Counted from the first letter of the stretch, positions 51,195 to 63,990 are shown. The stretch: DNA of 64,000 bases from Adiantum capillus-veneris (GCA_014529385.2 CM043949.1:112592477-112656476), one strand, 5' to 3'. A program made the numbers and translations. Notes: generated by a model from the letters alone, not told the origin.

Positions 51195-52109
51195 TGTGGA
51201 ACGGGTGTCTAACCTCACTCCTATCTTATTGCAGATTTAGCGAGAACCACGATTAAATCGTCAATCCATGGGACGAAGCTGACTCGACTAGTGCATAGAG
51301 GCTACAAGAGGTTTTCAATCTCTTAGAAAACAACAAACAACTCGCATCTAATTCAAGCTACACTCAAGTGACTAAAATCACCAAAAGCCAATCACTCATT
51401 GGCAAACAAATCACATCCGTTACAGCATCAAATGACATCCAAACGTAACGAAACTTCTAGGAAAAGTTTATAAGATCTAAGCACACATTATTATGGTCTC
51501 AAATCCCATTTTAAGTCAAGTGAAAAAATTGTGATTATTAACAGCAGTGGGTTTTTGACCTAGTCGTTTTCGGTCCAGAATGCATCTAAATGCTTAGCAA
51601 TGATGCCCCAATACCCTACCTATGCTTAGTTTCTGATTTTGAAGTGTAAATTTTTACTTATGATGAAATTAGGCCGTGGATTGGCGATGCCAAAAGCTAC
51701 AAAATATTGTGAAATGCTTACGTCAATGCGTAGAGCTCTTACCTGCAGTTGCAATGCAACAAACAGACTGCAACGTGACAACCGGGGAGAGAGTAGGAAG
51801 CGCGAGAAGGAGAGAAGTGAGCGCCGTTAGCTCATGCTATGTATTTTATTATCCAAAACATTAAAATTACTTATAAAAATTGGGTTTTATACCTTAGCCA
51901 AGGTTTTTGGTGGTCAAAACTAATCTGGGAGCTCTAACTAAAGATGGGTAAAGACAGGTTGATACAATCTAAAAGCTTGTAGCCCTGGCTCATCAATTAC
52001 AAGGTTTATCCGTAAAACAGGAGTTATAGTATTTCCAATTTATCAAAATAATAAGTGTTTTACAATGAGAGGTCCAAAAAATGGTATCCGAGTTAGCTTC
52101 CTGCTAACA
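51195..52109 (-). repeat. E2 5' LTR, 915 bp
   Basis: It begins tgtggaacgg and ends gctaaca. It is the intact partner of 18886-19660. The two differ at many positions, which indicates a clearly older insertion than E4 or E3. Confidence 0.92.
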
Positions 52110-52368
52110 ACTGATGTTGATGCAGAATAGGCTTTTAGTCCAGAGTGTACCTATAATCTTGTTGTCCATGATGCATGCATGCTAGTTGCTACAAATTCAC
52201 ATGTGTGGTCTTTTGACAGTGGTGCTACAAAGCACATTACCTCACATTGTGATTTGTTCACCTCTCTTGAGTTTGTCTCTCATGGAAATTCAGTCACTTG
52301 TGTCAACAATGCCTCTTATCCGATTCAACGAGTTGGAAAGATTGTGCTTACTCCTGCAAATGACAGTT
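52110..52368 (+). pseudogene. Copia relic, part 1: protease region
   Basis: The frame 52179 onward reads VWSFDSGATKHITSHCDLF, the protease of Ty1/Copia elements (DSGAT with KHIT). An upstream stop lies at 52128. It is cut on the left by E2 and on the right by E5; the sequence resumes at 61660. No LTR of this element is in the window. Confidence 0.85.
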
Positions 52369-52672
52369 TGTTAACCCTCAAGCACATTCTTATCACCTAC
52401 GACGGACACTGTATTATTTATTTGGTAGAGTCAGGTATCGGGCTTGTCGGTCCAATAGGAAAAGGGTAAGAGTGATCGCCGATGAGAGGCGCACTCTAAC
52501 TGGAACATTCAAGGGATTAGTTGGCTAAGCATGAGCGCCCAAGTGTGAATGCGGCGAGCTCATAAAAAAGTCAACTAAACCTAAAATTCACTCATTCTCT
52601 CATTTGTGCAATTGAAGAGTGCTCTTGCTCCATCTCCATCTTCATCTTCTTCATCTCCTTGTGTGTGTGTAT

Positions 52673-52734
<62 letters not shown>

Positions 52735-52971
52735 TCGAGCATTGCGACGACGGCACGGTGGCGGTGAAGCTGTTGAGCGCGGCATAGTGGTGGCTCCTTC
52801 TTCTTCGCGGCGAGGAATCCTCCACGACAGCAAGTGTAGAGCGGTGAGTGACACACCATCGCCATCTTTGAGCTTACTAGTTTAGGCTAGTTGCATGCTT
52901 GGAGCCATTTGTGGCTCGCATACAGTGTATCGGCAAGTTCCTTGCATTGACACGTGCGACATACACGCACA
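52369..52971 (+). repeat. E5 5' LTR, 603 bp
   Basis: It begins tgttaaccct and ends cgcaca. A TATA-like cataaaaaag lies at 52561-52570. A (GA)n tract of about 56 bp lies at 52676-52731, much longer than in the 3' LTR. Confidence 0.92.
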
Positions 52972-52975
52972 TTTT

Positions 52976-52993
52976 TGGCGCTGATTCCGGGGA
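52976..52993 (+). other. E5 primer-binding site, decayed tRNA-Asp type
   Basis: tggcgctgattccgggga follows the LTR. It keeps both ends of the tRNA-Asp site but has changed in the middle. Confidence 0.75.
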
Positions 52994-53715
52994 ATGCCAT
53001 ACACTAAGCTTGAATGGCACTCTCTGCTTCTTTTGTGGTGCAATTTCAATTGTAGGAAAGGTAGGAAAGGAAGGTGTGTGTGTGTTGAGAAGAAGGATTT
53101 TGTGTTGCTACTGTGTATTTCTTTGTTAATGAAGTTTTAAAAGGTTACCGTGTTTTCTCTGTGATAAGGTCTTAGTATTAAGGTTGTTAGTTCTATGTAA
53201 TGCAAAGTACAATAAGTAGGAAGTAGATATGTAAGAGCTAATGAAGTGTGTTAGTGTAGAACAGTAGGTGTATTAGTTGTAAGTAGGTGGGTAGAGTGTG
53301 TGTCTGCTCGCGCGCAGGCCGCGGCGACCTTATCCAAAAATAAATAAATAAATAAATAAATAAATTTTTTTAAATTTTGAAGGTAGGACCGGGATCGGGA
53401 ATATCTCCCAGACCCACGCCCAAGCTCACGCTCAGGCTCAGGCCTCAGTCGCCCTTTGAAATTACGTATTTTAGCTTCACACGTAGCTAAAAATCGACTT
53501 TTTTGAGGACCAACGGAGCTTCAGGTGACCGAACATTGTGCTGTAAAGCACACCGCGACCCTCTAAGTGATACGCTTGTTTTGAGCTATCACACACTTTA
53601 ATAAAAAAAACCGATCATTAAAAAACATAAAAAAACGATTGAAAGTGGACGCCTAAAAAAGTAAGCGGTTAACCTTCGAGGTTATACGCCGACGCTTGTA
53701 GGGTGCCAAAGGCAC
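52994..53715 (+). other. E5 leader
   Basis: No coding region is visible. It contains an (AAAT)n tract (53337-53364) and a degenerate form of the E4 hexamer repeat (53425-53455). Confidence 0.7.
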
Positions 53716-56459
53716 ATGCATCTGTGCTCTAGTCGTGTGCTAAAGACAGAGCAACTAGAGAGAACTTTGACTTACGCGAGTTCTCAATATCCACCTACCT
53801 TAGGTTCCGGGCCCTCGGCGGGGACCCAAGATAGTACAAACCAAGACCCGAACATAGCGGCTAGTGACTCTTCCTCTGACTACGACATCATGGAGGGTTT
53901 CCTAATGCCTAATCTCGATAGCTCAAGCCAAGACATGCATGCCATGGGCCCGCGGTTTGGACTGAGCGTGCTTAGCCGCTTGAAGGAAACCTTTAGTAGA
54001 TCCACTCGCTCTGAACATGGAGCTAATGATGTAAATGAGGGGGGTGGGGAAGTAAATTCTCCATTCATGAACAATGTAGACCCCATTCCCTTAGAGAATG
54101 TGCACGTGAATACTTCATTCACTGCACCTCCTGACTCTTCAGAGCTATTGCCCTGCGAGGTCATATTACCCGATGGTAGAAGCCTTGCCAAAGTGCAAGA
54201 GGTTGAGCGATATATCATTGCGGCTAGGGAAAAGGAATTTGAGAGCTTATGAAAGGTGGAGAAACGAAGAGAGTTAAAAGCGAAAGCCCCTATGTCAATA
54301 TCCTTGCTAAGAGAGCAATCGAGTGCTCCTGACTTAGCAACCGCTAAGGGCCAACCCCTAGAAAGCAACATTGCATCTAGCTCGCCCTAGCACCTCAATC
54401 CTAGATGGAGCGTTCTTAAATAAGAACTGGGAGTACGAACTACAGACGGAAACTCTAACTGACCTATACACGGGTCACACCTATCACGTGGGTTGGTTAG
54501 ATGTCCTACAATCCACAATGGGTGCTACTAGTGTGGAGGATCAACAACAAAGAGTTTGTGAGGTCATCCATAGGGTCATTGAGTTAGAGAGACAGAACAA
54601 GAGTATCAACATGCCTTCAACGGGTCTCATGAGATTCTTGGATACAGGAAAGGCTAAACAACCGACCTTATCACAAATGGAGACTCCTCGGTAAGTCCAA
54701 CGGATCCCCCATATATTGTTTCACCAGGGGTCTCAGTGCAATATGAGCCCACAAGTGAGAGCTTTACCTTTCCAAGTCTAGCTCATCTTTCCTTGATGAC
54801 ACCACGGCTACCATGCCTACCCCAATGATGGGCATGCCAAGAAACACGCCATGGACTTCATTTGTTAGTAAAGCACCTCTACGTGGTAGCTCAATGCCTG
54901 CAACAGTACCTACAAGTGTGTACCAATCGTATACACCCATGGGTCCTCGTACTCATGTAGCCCCTACCCCTCCCATTGTTTCAACTACCTATGCTCCACA
55001 ACCACAACACCCAAGTTCTTATTTCCATGGGACTATATCGGCTAGCATTAGCATGTCACATCCGACGTCTGCTATGCCTAGGGCCACGCATATGAACTTT
55101 GGACCGCCACATGGCACAACACCGTACCCAACGTGGAAACCAAGGGCTTTCTACGCTCCAAGACCAATGCCAATACCTACTCCACATGTAGTCTCTAGAG
55201 CACCTTCACCCACGGTGCCTGCTCACTTAGGTGACTTGGTAACATTTTCTCAAGCTATCCATCAATCTATTGCTGAGAATATGTGTAACACGCCTGATAG
55301 AGAGCCTAGAAGTAAGGTAGTATAAATAGCCAAGCTCACACAAAAATTTAGTGGAGACGGGAATGTGAGAAATCATATCGAAGTGTTTGAACAAATATGC
55401 AATTCTCTAGGAGAACATAATGACCTGCATAAGATTAATGCTTTAAGCCTAACCTTAAGTGGGAAGGCAGGGGATTGGTATAGAACCCTAAGGGTGGAAG
55501 AAAAAACGATTTACCCTACTCTTAGGAGACTGTTCTTGAAAGAATACATACGAGAGGGAGTGCTTTGGGATGTAGCCTCTCAGCTCTAGAAAGCCCAACG
55601 AGAGGAAGGAGAGTTGGTGAGAGACTTTATTAGTCACTTGAAGCATTTGAATTCTTGTTATAATCCAAATGAGCGCTTCAATAATAATTAATTGCTTGAT
55701 AGATTCATTAGGGGATTACAACATGAGGATATCTACAATGGCCTAGTCATTAATGGTATCACCACTTGGGAAGCAGTCACCACCAATGCGATCCAATTGG
55801 AGGATAATTTAATGATTCAAGGAGAAAGAGTGTCTGTTGAGCCTAAATCTATTAGCTCGCAAGCATCAGGGCATCAGCCAATGACCCTAAAGCCTATTGC
55901 TAAGGAGCCAAAGATATCTGAGATGACTTTAGTAGATCTCACCAAGGCTATTCAAGAGAGTCTTAGAGACAATCGTGCTCTACAAAACAATCATATGTAT
56001 CCAAGAAGGGAGCAACAATGGTGCTCAGTATGCTATGGACCGCATAGTACCAGTGAATGCCCTACTTTTAGAGTAAAATTCAATGGAAATTGCAATGCCT
56101 GCGGAAGTTATGGTCATCAAGCTAAGGATTGCATAGTATTTAAGCACACAATGGCCAATAGACCAACCTTAGCATGGACAGACACACCTCGAGTGCCTGC
56201 ATTGATGCCAGCCCTACCTCTTGAACAAACAGCACAACACATGGTCCCTAGGGCCCAAAATGTTGTTCAAACAACACCCTTACCACCTCTAGTGCTAGGA
56301 CCACAACCACCGCATCCGAGAATCACTTTTGTGAATCAAGTGGTTTGTGAGTCATCTATTGCTTTTTTGGAAGGCTGTGAGGAAGATATAGACCCTAACA
56401 TTGCCTATGGGATGGATGTGCTTGAAGAAAGTCCACAATACTACATGGAGGACTATTAG
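53716..56459 (+). pseudogene. gag: E5 gag, decayed
   Basis: The start is MHLCSSRVLK at 53716. Open pieces lie at 53716-54252, 54371-54694, 54813-55325, 55365-55589 and 55692-56459, in three frames. The capsid-like domain (HIEVFEQICNSL, LSGKAGDWYRTL, LDRFIRGLQHED) spans about 55365-55800. Two zinc knuckles follow, CSVCYGPHSTSEC and CNACGSYGHQAKDC (about 56030-56130). Between residues of about 150 and 220 it has some 50 residues that E4 lacks. Confidence 0.88.
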
Positions 56460-58850
56460 GGACAAGTCAAACCTGTATATCAAGTAGCTGCTCTTGCAGC
56501 AAGAGGCCAAAATATCAATTACATTGCTAAGAGACCACCTCTTCAATGCTATGAGTGTGGAGGTCCACATCGTGTAGCCGAGTGTCCTATTCGGCTACAA
56601 AGGAATGCCACACTAATGCAAACCAATCAAGCGAGCACATCTACAATGCCGATACTCATGTGTAATTGTTGTGGCATAGATCATTTGATTGCCCAATGTC
56701 AAAATAATCCAAATGCACCAAAGAACACGCCATTAAACTTGATTGAGGTTACCGAGGAGCCATCACAAAGTACACATGTGGTACCAATAAACATACTCAC
56801 ACAATCGATGCTCCAAAAACAAAATTATATTCTTGAGGAAAGAGACACGGCATCCATTGCCCAATCTGAGAAAAAGAAGAAAACACGAAGGAAGAGATCG
56901 CTAAAAGCAGCAAAGTCAAACCCTAGTTCAAAGACCAACGTAGGGACTGGTGACGACCCCGTATATATGAACGACGCTGAAGAGGATTCTGATTCAGGTG
57001 AAACCATGGAGACCAAAACGACCACTAAGATAGAAACCAACAAGGAAGACCTTCATGAGCCACAATGGCTAGGATCCAAGAAGAAGATAGGAACTTATCC
57101 AAACCCTACGGAGGAGATTGAGAAAGTCAAGCAATTAAGGAGTTTGGTAGAAGATACCCAAAGGGATCTAGAACCAGCACCTAGGCAAATTCAGATTACA
57201 GACACAGTGTTCCATACGCAACAACAAGCTCACCAAGTCCATAGACCCTTAGACATACCTATTGTCATCCAAGAAGAAAGTGACTTAAAGTCATGGGAAA
57301 GTGGGCGTACTCACTTCTTGATGGAAAGAATGTTTACAAAGGGACTACCTGATCCTATTGAAGAAATGGAGATCCCATCTTCCCCACATCAAGGGACTGA
57401 TGCCCAAAAGGTGCCGTTAAACATTGCCAAATTGATGGATTTCATGTCTTCAGAAGTTGGAACCACCATCATGTCCAAACTAATAAAGACCCTGAGCTAG
57501 TCTCAGCTCTTCGAGCCTTCCTCAATGGAGAACTAAAGTTTGGGCTACCACAATTTGCACAGATGGATGGAGCTGGGGAGATTCCAATAGAGGAGGAACA
57601 CTTAGATCCACAACCCAACCTAGATGAGAACCTTGTTATAGAAATACTTGTTAACAAGTTGGGACAATACTTTGAGGGTGATGAATCCAATGCGACCATA
57701 CCAATCATTACTAAGGGATTAACTGTTAAGGGAATCCTTGATGGTGGCACTGAGGTTAGCATTGTGACTAAAAATTTCTGGGAAACTATGGGAAGACCTA
57801 ACCTTGCGACCACAACCATAGTAGTGAAGATGGCCAATGGGTCTATTGTTAAACCTATTGGGATGCTAGAAGATCTCAAGATCAAGGTCTTTGGACATAA
57901 AATAAGAGTTACCTTCATTGTTATGCATTTCTCCAAGCACACTATGGAATCAGAGATGATCTTAGGACGTCCTTTTATGAGGGAAGCAAAAATGGTGCAT
58001 GATTGGTCTAAAAACCATGTCTACTTGCAGTTCCAAGATTCTGTCATTTGAGTGGATCTTGTAACTGGTCGAGCACATCCTCTAGGAAACAGGTTTATAA
58101 TTGACCATAGATCTAACACCACAGTTCACTCGGCCCCATTGCAGTATTGTTACACGTGTAAAGTAGACACTGATGTTGGGGAAGATTCTCCTTATATGGA
58201 TGTACTACCTGGGATGACTGAGTCGAACAATGTGGATTGGGTCCACCTAGCAGCAACCATAGACACTTGGGGAAATAGGGGGACGACCTGGGTAACACCT
58301 AAGAGGGATGAAATGCCCGTACCCTTAAATATGTTACAAGCAATGCATATAGCTTCTGACAAGACTCATCCTAATATAACGAAGAAAAAATACAAGTGGG
58401 TCCCTAAACCTTCTTTATCGACCATAGCTAGTGCTAAAAAACAGAGGCCTTGTAAGAAACGTCTCTCTCGCCCCAAGAAATGTAGTAAAACGTTGCGTTG
58501 GATTCCTAAACGACTATTGGAAGCCCAAGGCTACTATCAAGGAAATGATCAAATCTGGGTGCCAAAACGTAGATTGTGTTCTTACTGTCACCTCACCCAT
58601 GTGAGACCAATCCCGTAGCTCCAAAATGAATCAATGATCGCGGAAAGAAAAAAATCACAGAATGCTATACACCTGCTCCAGAGCTAGTTTGGGTACCGAA
58701 GAAAAAACAATTTGTTACACCTAGCTCAGGAAGGGGGGAGTCCCATGAAGCTTGCAGCTCCTCATGTAATGCATCCATAAAGGTAAAAGCTTCTCCAAAG
58801 CCTTCACCTACAATAGTGGACCTCCATAAAGCTACAAAGGAATCCACACC
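56460..58850 (+). pseudogene. pro: E5 zinc knuckles, protease and WVPK tail, decayed
   Basis: Two more knuckles (CYECGGPHRVAEC, CNCCGIDHLIAQC) lie at 56545-56700. After a long acidic linker and a frameshift near 57500, the protease reads GILDGGTEVSIVTK (about 57735) and MILGRPFM. The active site has DGG as in E4, and the next Ala is Thr. The tail has YKWVPK, RWIPK, QIWVPK and LVWVPK. Stops lie at 56457, 57498 and 58049, and MITE-A interrupts the end. Confidence 0.87.
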
Positions 58851-59094
58851 CCCGGGGGGTTCACCTTACATAGTATGTTACCTATCATGTGAGTTCAACC
58901 AAAGGGTATTTAAATCCCTTAAAACTTACAGAAATATATTACATAAGGATATGTTTTTTACAAATCTCAAAGAAATTTATAGAATTTAAAAGAAAAGGGT
59001 TCATTATATTTCCTAGAAAATTCACAGAATAAGGATTTTAGAAAAAGAGCCTGAACGCACGTGATATGGTTTTAAATATAGTGAACCCCCCGGG
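58851..59094. mobile_element. MITE-A, hAT-like, 244 bp
   Basis: The ends are perfect inverted repeats of 14 bp, CCCGGGGGGTTCAC. The 8-bp duplication tccacacc lies at 58843-58850 and 59095-59102; because of a C run it could also be read as up to 11 bp. It shares the terminal CCCGG and the subterminal CACGTGATAT with MITE-B and MITE-C but is otherwise diverged. There is no coding capacity. Confidence 0.88.
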
Positions 59095-59352
59095 TCCACA
59101 CCCCCTAGTGTTCAAGAATCACCTAATGAACCACTTCAAGTTCGATCCTGGGAGAGTAGCTTACCATTCTTGCAACTTGATGAGGCACCTAAGATAATAG
59201 AAAACTACTGGCAAAAATCCTCACCTATTACCAACTGGAACAATTGGTTTCAAATGGTGACGAGCACATTTCAAATGGTATGATCTACCCAAGGAAGGGG
59301 GGAGTGTTTGCTGACATCGATCATTCACTTGCTTCCCTCTCAAGCTTCCTCC
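59095..59352 (+). other. E5 end of coding region and internal polypurine tract
   Basis: The protein tail resumes behind MITE-A and matches the last 100 residues of the E4 tail (LPFLQLDEAPKIIENYW). It ends at 59281. The purine tract aaggaaggggggag at 59289-59303 is followed by tgtttgctgaca, as in E4. Confidence 0.7.
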
Positions 59353-59555
59353 CCCGGAGCGGTAACTTTTTAGAATGTGTATGCTATCACGTGAGTTAAC
59401 CAGAGAGGATTATTAAAAGATCAAAATGTATACATACAGAGGGGGGTGGGGGTTTTTTAAATAGGCACGTAGTGTAAATATAGTCTGTATATTGAGGTAT
59501 TATTAATAACCTCTTGAACACACGTGATATAGGAAGCTTTTGATAAGTGACCGCC
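59353..59555. mobile_element. MITE-B, hAT-like, about 203 bp
   Basis: It is a clear homologue of MITE-C in the opposite orientation, including ttagaatgtgtatg, tcacgtgagttaacc, a G-rich run and cacgtgatatagg. The left end is CCCGGAGCGGTAACTT. The right end keeps AAGTGACCGCC but has lost the outer CGGG, and no target duplication is visible, so the right boundary is uncertain. Confidence 0.8.
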
Positions 59556-61080
59556 TTATACTCACAAAAAACAAAAATAATAAAGAGCAAGATCAATTAG
59601 CAAATGAGTATGCACAATAAAAGTCAAAACATTGACCAGACCTACACATTCACATTCGGTACACTAAAAAAGAGACCTATGTCATTAAACACCTTTGATT
59701 CTCATCACTCAAGTGATGGAGGTAGGTAGGATTAGTACGATAGGAGTGTTTCTATTTTAGAGTTTAGTAATTAGCAAAGTTATTTCTTCCCACGGATGTG
59801 CCTCCTAGAGGTATCTTTGTGTTTCATAGTGTGTACAGGAACGTGTTGCTGTGGTTAGGATTTGGACCTTCATGGAATCTTTATCTCAACTCACTCTTCA
59901 AATCAAGTGCAATTATCAACACAAACAGGTGTTTCTTGTCCATTAACATTGCCCCTTATCTTTTTGCATCCATGTTTGTCTGCTTTAATTGTGATTGGTA
60001 GCATAATATTCAGTGCATTTGCTTAGTATCAAACATTAAATTCAATGTAATTTTTTGTCATAATCACTTGTCTGGGTTTAAAAATCAAGCAGTCTGACTA
60101 AGCTAGTTTGACCAAGTTAGGTGTTAGAGATCTTCTCTTAATACCATGGGGAATGCCTTCCTAATAATCAGTGGTTACTTAGGTTCTTAATCCGATTTAG
60201 GCAGCATTGTGTGAAATGTTCTAGGGCTTTCTAGTGGGCTTAGTCCCTATTGATCTTTAGCTTAAGTATTATAAAGGGAGTTTACTAGTGTGATGAGCCT
60301 GGGGAGTGTAACAATGTTATATGACCCCCCAAAGTTACAAAATTAAAATGCTAAAAACGAAAAAAACAAAAGAAAAAAAATCAAAGTGCCACAATGTAAA
60401 ATCTTAAGCTGGAAGAGAAATCTCAGCTTGATTAGGTACTTCACTCACATGTATTGCCTATGGTACTAGAGCTAGAGTTTCCCAGTGTGGGCGCTTTTCC
60501 TTGAAAAGCAAAAAACCCAAGGCATACAAAATAAGCATACACATCAAAATTGAATCAATGTGAAAAGACTTTGGGGGGTCAAAGAAAAGGAAATAAGTCA
60601 GGCGATGATTTCATGAGCACTTTCTTTTATCGTATCTTAACTACAAGGTCTTCTAGGTATAGCCTCTAGTCAGCAGCCCTCGGACATGAAATACTTGGCT
60701 CTCACGATTAAACAACTTAATTGACCAGAGAAAATTGAGAAGCTTGCCCATGGTATTAATAGTCGATCTTTAGTGCCTTTCGAACGTTAAATTAGCGACC
60801 CAAGACTTGTTTAATTTTTTACCTTTACAATTGTTTATGCGTTTGATTATATTGCAATTTAATGTTTATTGCTGACAAATGGTTTAAAATTTTGTTACCA
60901 ATCAATTTGTCTGCCTGAAACTGCATATGCATTTTAATTGTATATGAGAATGCAATTACTATGCCAATGTTGTTTGATTTTGCAGTGACTGAAGAAAGCT
61001 AAGGACATTCATCTCAAATGCTCTTCCACCTCAACGAACGAGCTTCAACTCAATAGCTTCCGAGGATAGAATCTACATCA
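59556..61080 (+). other. E5 3' untranslated region
   Basis: This matches the E4 region 35723-37230 in reverse and has no supported gene. Confidence 0.75.
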
Positions 61081-61093
61081 AGAAGGGAAGCAT
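61081..61093 (+). other. E5 polypurine tract, degenerate
   Basis: aagaagggaagca abuts the 3' LTR. The G run of E4 is shortened to ggg. Confidence 0.7.
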
Positions 61094-61654
61094 GTTAACC
61101 CTCACGCACATTCCTATCACCTACGACGGATGCTGTATTATTTATTTGATAGAGTCAGGTACCGGGTTTTTCGGTCCAATAGGAAAAGGGTAAGAGTGAT
61201 CGCCGATGAGAGGCGCACTCTAATTGGAACATTCAAGGGATTAGTTGGCTAAGCATGGGCACCCAAGTGTGAATCGGGCGAGCTCATATAAAAGTCAACT
61301 AAACCTAAAATTCACTCATTCTCTCATTTGTGCAATTGAAGAGTGCTCTTGCTCCATCTCCATATTCTTCTTCTTCATCTCCTTGTGTGTGTGTGTGTAT
61401 GCATGTGAGAGAGAGAGAGAGAGTGCGATTGAGCATTGCGACTACTGCACGGCGACGGTGAAGCGGTTGAGCGCGATGTAGCGGCGGCTCCTTCTTCACG
61501 GTGGCGGCGACAGCAAGCGTAGAGCGGTGAGTGACACACCATCGCCATCTTTGAGCTTACTAGTTTAGGCTAGTTGCGTGCTTGGAGCCATTTGTGGCTG
61601 GCACACAGTGAATCGGCAAGTTCCTTGCATTGACACGTGCGACAGACGTGCACA
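61094..61654 (+). repeat. E5 3' LTR, 561 bp
   Basis: It pairs with 52369-52971 and ends gtgcaca. The TATA box is catataaaag at 61285-61294. The (GA)n tract is only about 18 bp. Confidence 0.92.
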
Positions 61655-62001
61655 CAGTTCTTTTGCACTTATTGATGCACTATGTACATGGGATCAAGAA
61701 GAATCATTTGTCTGTATTTGCACTTGCTAGACTTGGTCTTGTAGTCAAATTTGTGGATGACAGATGTACAGTACTTGATCTTAGTTTTGGTGATGAGATT
61801 GTTGCATCTGGCATTTTATGTCGTGGGCTGTATAAGCTCACTTTGTATGGCAAGTGTGGGTATAATTTTGCAAATGCAATTGTGAATTCAAAGGCTATTT
61901 CAGATGCAAAATTTTGGCATGCACGTTTTGGTCATCTAAATTTTGCCAGTTTGTTGCATTTGCAAGAATTTGATGAGTGTGTTCTTTTTTTAAGCTTTTG
62001 A
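61655..62001 (+). pseudogene. Copia relic, part 2: GAG-pre-integrase domain
   Basis: The reading HYVHGIKKNHLSVFALARLG, then GLYKLTLYGK and FWHARFGHLNFASLLHL, is the Copia GAG-pre-integrase block with its H-x3-GH-x-N signature. It continues part 1 across the E5 insertion. The match stops near 62001, so integrase and RT are absent. Confidence 0.85.
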
Positions 62002-62625
62002 TTTAGAGCTTTTCCAAGAAATTTAGATCTTTTCTAGTTTTGGGCTTTACATGTAGATGATTTAAACATTATCTTTTCTAACAAAATTAGATCAAATAAA
62101 TTTTCCATCTTATAACAAGAGGTTGCTCTCCTTCTTTGTATTATGCGAATGTTCATTTTTTGTGTAGGGATTGATAATCAACAAATCCCCTTGGAAGTCT
62201 TTTACACCCTTTTCACCACCTATCATTGAAAATCCCATCATGTATGTGTCCACATGATATAAAAGCTTGCTTTGCACTTACTATCTTACACAAGACTACA
62301 ATCACAATAGGTTGTATTATTCAGTCATGGCCAATCCTACAACATTTAAGTGTTTGTTTGGGGGGGGGGGGGGGGGGGGTGTTTTAGACATGCCCTAGAG
62401 GAGAACAGAGAAAGATGTGTAAAGTTATTTGTGGTTAAGGAATGGGTTCCATCCTTAAGTGGTAACATTGACTTCCGTACATTTTTTTTTAAAAGGCCTA
62501 CGTGATGCTTCACCTTGTTTCACACAAATAAAAGTAATGTCTTGTCTCTCTATGGACATGACCTCACTATCTCTTCCTTCCAAGATACCACACATAACAA
62601 GCACTTGGCTACACAAAAAAGTTTA

Positions 62626-62665
<40 letters not shown>

Positions 62666-63730
62666 CAATCTTATGTACATTATGTTACATCTGTAGGAAA
62701 CTCATACAGAGAGTCTACTGAATATCCTAATAGCTTGAGTGCGAAGCCCTTGGTCCTTTAAGAACATACTGTTCTCTAACATCTGATCTCTCATCAGAGT
62801 GAATGGTTTCAAACAAGATATGGTTTCTCATAGACTAGATAAACCATAAAAACTATGCTTTGAAGGAGTGCAAACAAAAGAGCATTGCATCATCATGTAC
62901 CTTAAAAGTAGCAAATGTCAAATTGTACTTGGTGGATCTTTACACCCCGAGGATTGTACCACTAACATACTGCCATTTCCACCATTTTGTAATAAGTATA
63001 CACTACCAAAGAACATGTCTATACAATCTGCAACCTAGTACATAGGAAACATTTTCCACTACATAAGCTTTTTTTACAAGATTCATAACATTAAGGTTAG
63101 CACCTACCCAAAAACTTTCCAAATAACTAGTATGAACTTAAATTAATTTGGGAATCTACCATACATTTGCTAGAATCTAAGTCCACTAGTGTTCAACACG
63201 AGTGAGAGACCGTTGTTTGTTACATGTGACATTCATTAAAAATGGCATTTATTATATGCAAAACTTGGAACTACTTGACAATTGTGGATGAAGGCACCTA
63301 GTCGGCCTTAAATCTATCTTCCTCAGTGGAGGTGATAAGATACGTAGAGCATACAAATTTTCTCCCATGGAAATTGAAGTCAAAACTTAATTTGAGTTGC
63401 CTCCTAACTGCAAAAGAAGGTTTCAATAAGATGTTAGAGTTGAAAATCTAGTTAATATGAGCAAAGAATTTTCAATGCATAGATAATTTGTTGTTACAAA
63501 GAAACCGTGCAGTGGAAGTTAAAATACAAAACTCAAAAATAGATTCATGAGTCTACGGAGTCCCTAGTGTATCTAGCTCTACCTTGTCATACCAAAGAGG
63601 AGGACACATGTTTTTGAGTTTTAAGAAGCATATTTGATACATCAGAACAAGTTTTGATAGGAGTAACAATGAAAAATTTATCCCAAGTAGAGAACAACCA
63701 AGTACCATGAGAGTAAACAATTAAAGCATC
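62002..63730. other. No gene seen; low-complexity and microsatellite DNA
   Basis: This stretch has a run of 21 G (62359-62379) and a (CT)n tract (62629-62662). Short frames such as 62459-62761 are driven by the CT repeat. I could not assign the rest to an element. Confidence 0.6.
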
Positions 63731-63737
63731 CACCACT

Positions 63738-63990
63738 TTCCAAAAAAAAAAAACCAATTAGTATCAATATGCAAAACATGTTTGATGAGAGTAGCCCTTC
63801 TTGCCATTGCATGTGCTTTTAGATTCAAAATATTCAATCCTCCGAGAGCATAAGGTTGTGTCAATTTATCCCATGCAACCAATTCTTATGCATCCCTTGT
63901 AGTATTCCAGAGAACTTTCGACATAAGAAAAATACATTTTTGAAGCATTCTAGCAGACTAGTCTACCAATAGGAGAAAGTATAGATAGTA
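63738..63990 (-). pseudogene. LINE (non-LTR retrotransposon) remnant, RT C-terminal region
   Basis: On the minus strand one frame gives VLWNTT, two stops apart, then ELVAWDKLTQPYALGGLNI and LNLKAHAMARRATLIKHVL. This is the segment after the RT core of plant L1-type LINEs (W-x-K-x3-P-x3-GGL-x-I-x-NL). An upstream in-frame part, IIPYYLYFLL, fits the preceding block. The rest of the element would lie right of the window. Confidence 0.6.

Larger units (their letters stand above)
18886..52109 (-). mobile_element. E2: second giant Ty3/Gypsy element, minus strand, multiply interrupted
   Basis: E2 is bounded by an incomplete 3' LTR (18886-19660) and a full 5' LTR (51195-52109). Removing E3, E4 and the MITE leaves about 15.4 kb, plus 115 bp of LTR that lie left of E1. 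Its order matches E1: leader with palindromes, extended gag, protease 1, RT, RNase H, doubled integrase zinc module, integrase, protease 2, basic tail, spacer with palindromes, ORF3 remnant. Its proteins resemble those of E1 throughout but its LTRs and palindrome are unrelated in sequence. Frames are broken by many stops and several indels, and the LTRs differ visibly, so it is the older of the two giants. Confidence 0.9.
52369..61654 (+). mobile_element. E5: older copy of the E4 family, plus strand
   Basis: E5 is 9.3 kb with LTRs of 603 and 561 bp and a perfect 5-bp duplication, cagtt, at 52364-52368 and 61655-61659. Its gag and protease match E4 along the whole length, and it too lacks pol. 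Many stops and frameshifts and two MITE insertions show that it is much older than E4. It keeps the gag part with four zinc knuckles that E4 has partly lost. Confidence 0.93.

Noticed and set aside
62359..62379. Run of 21 G as a functional quadruplex or polypurine tract
   Set aside because: No LTR begins after it and it stands alone; it may be an assembly or homopolymer artefact.
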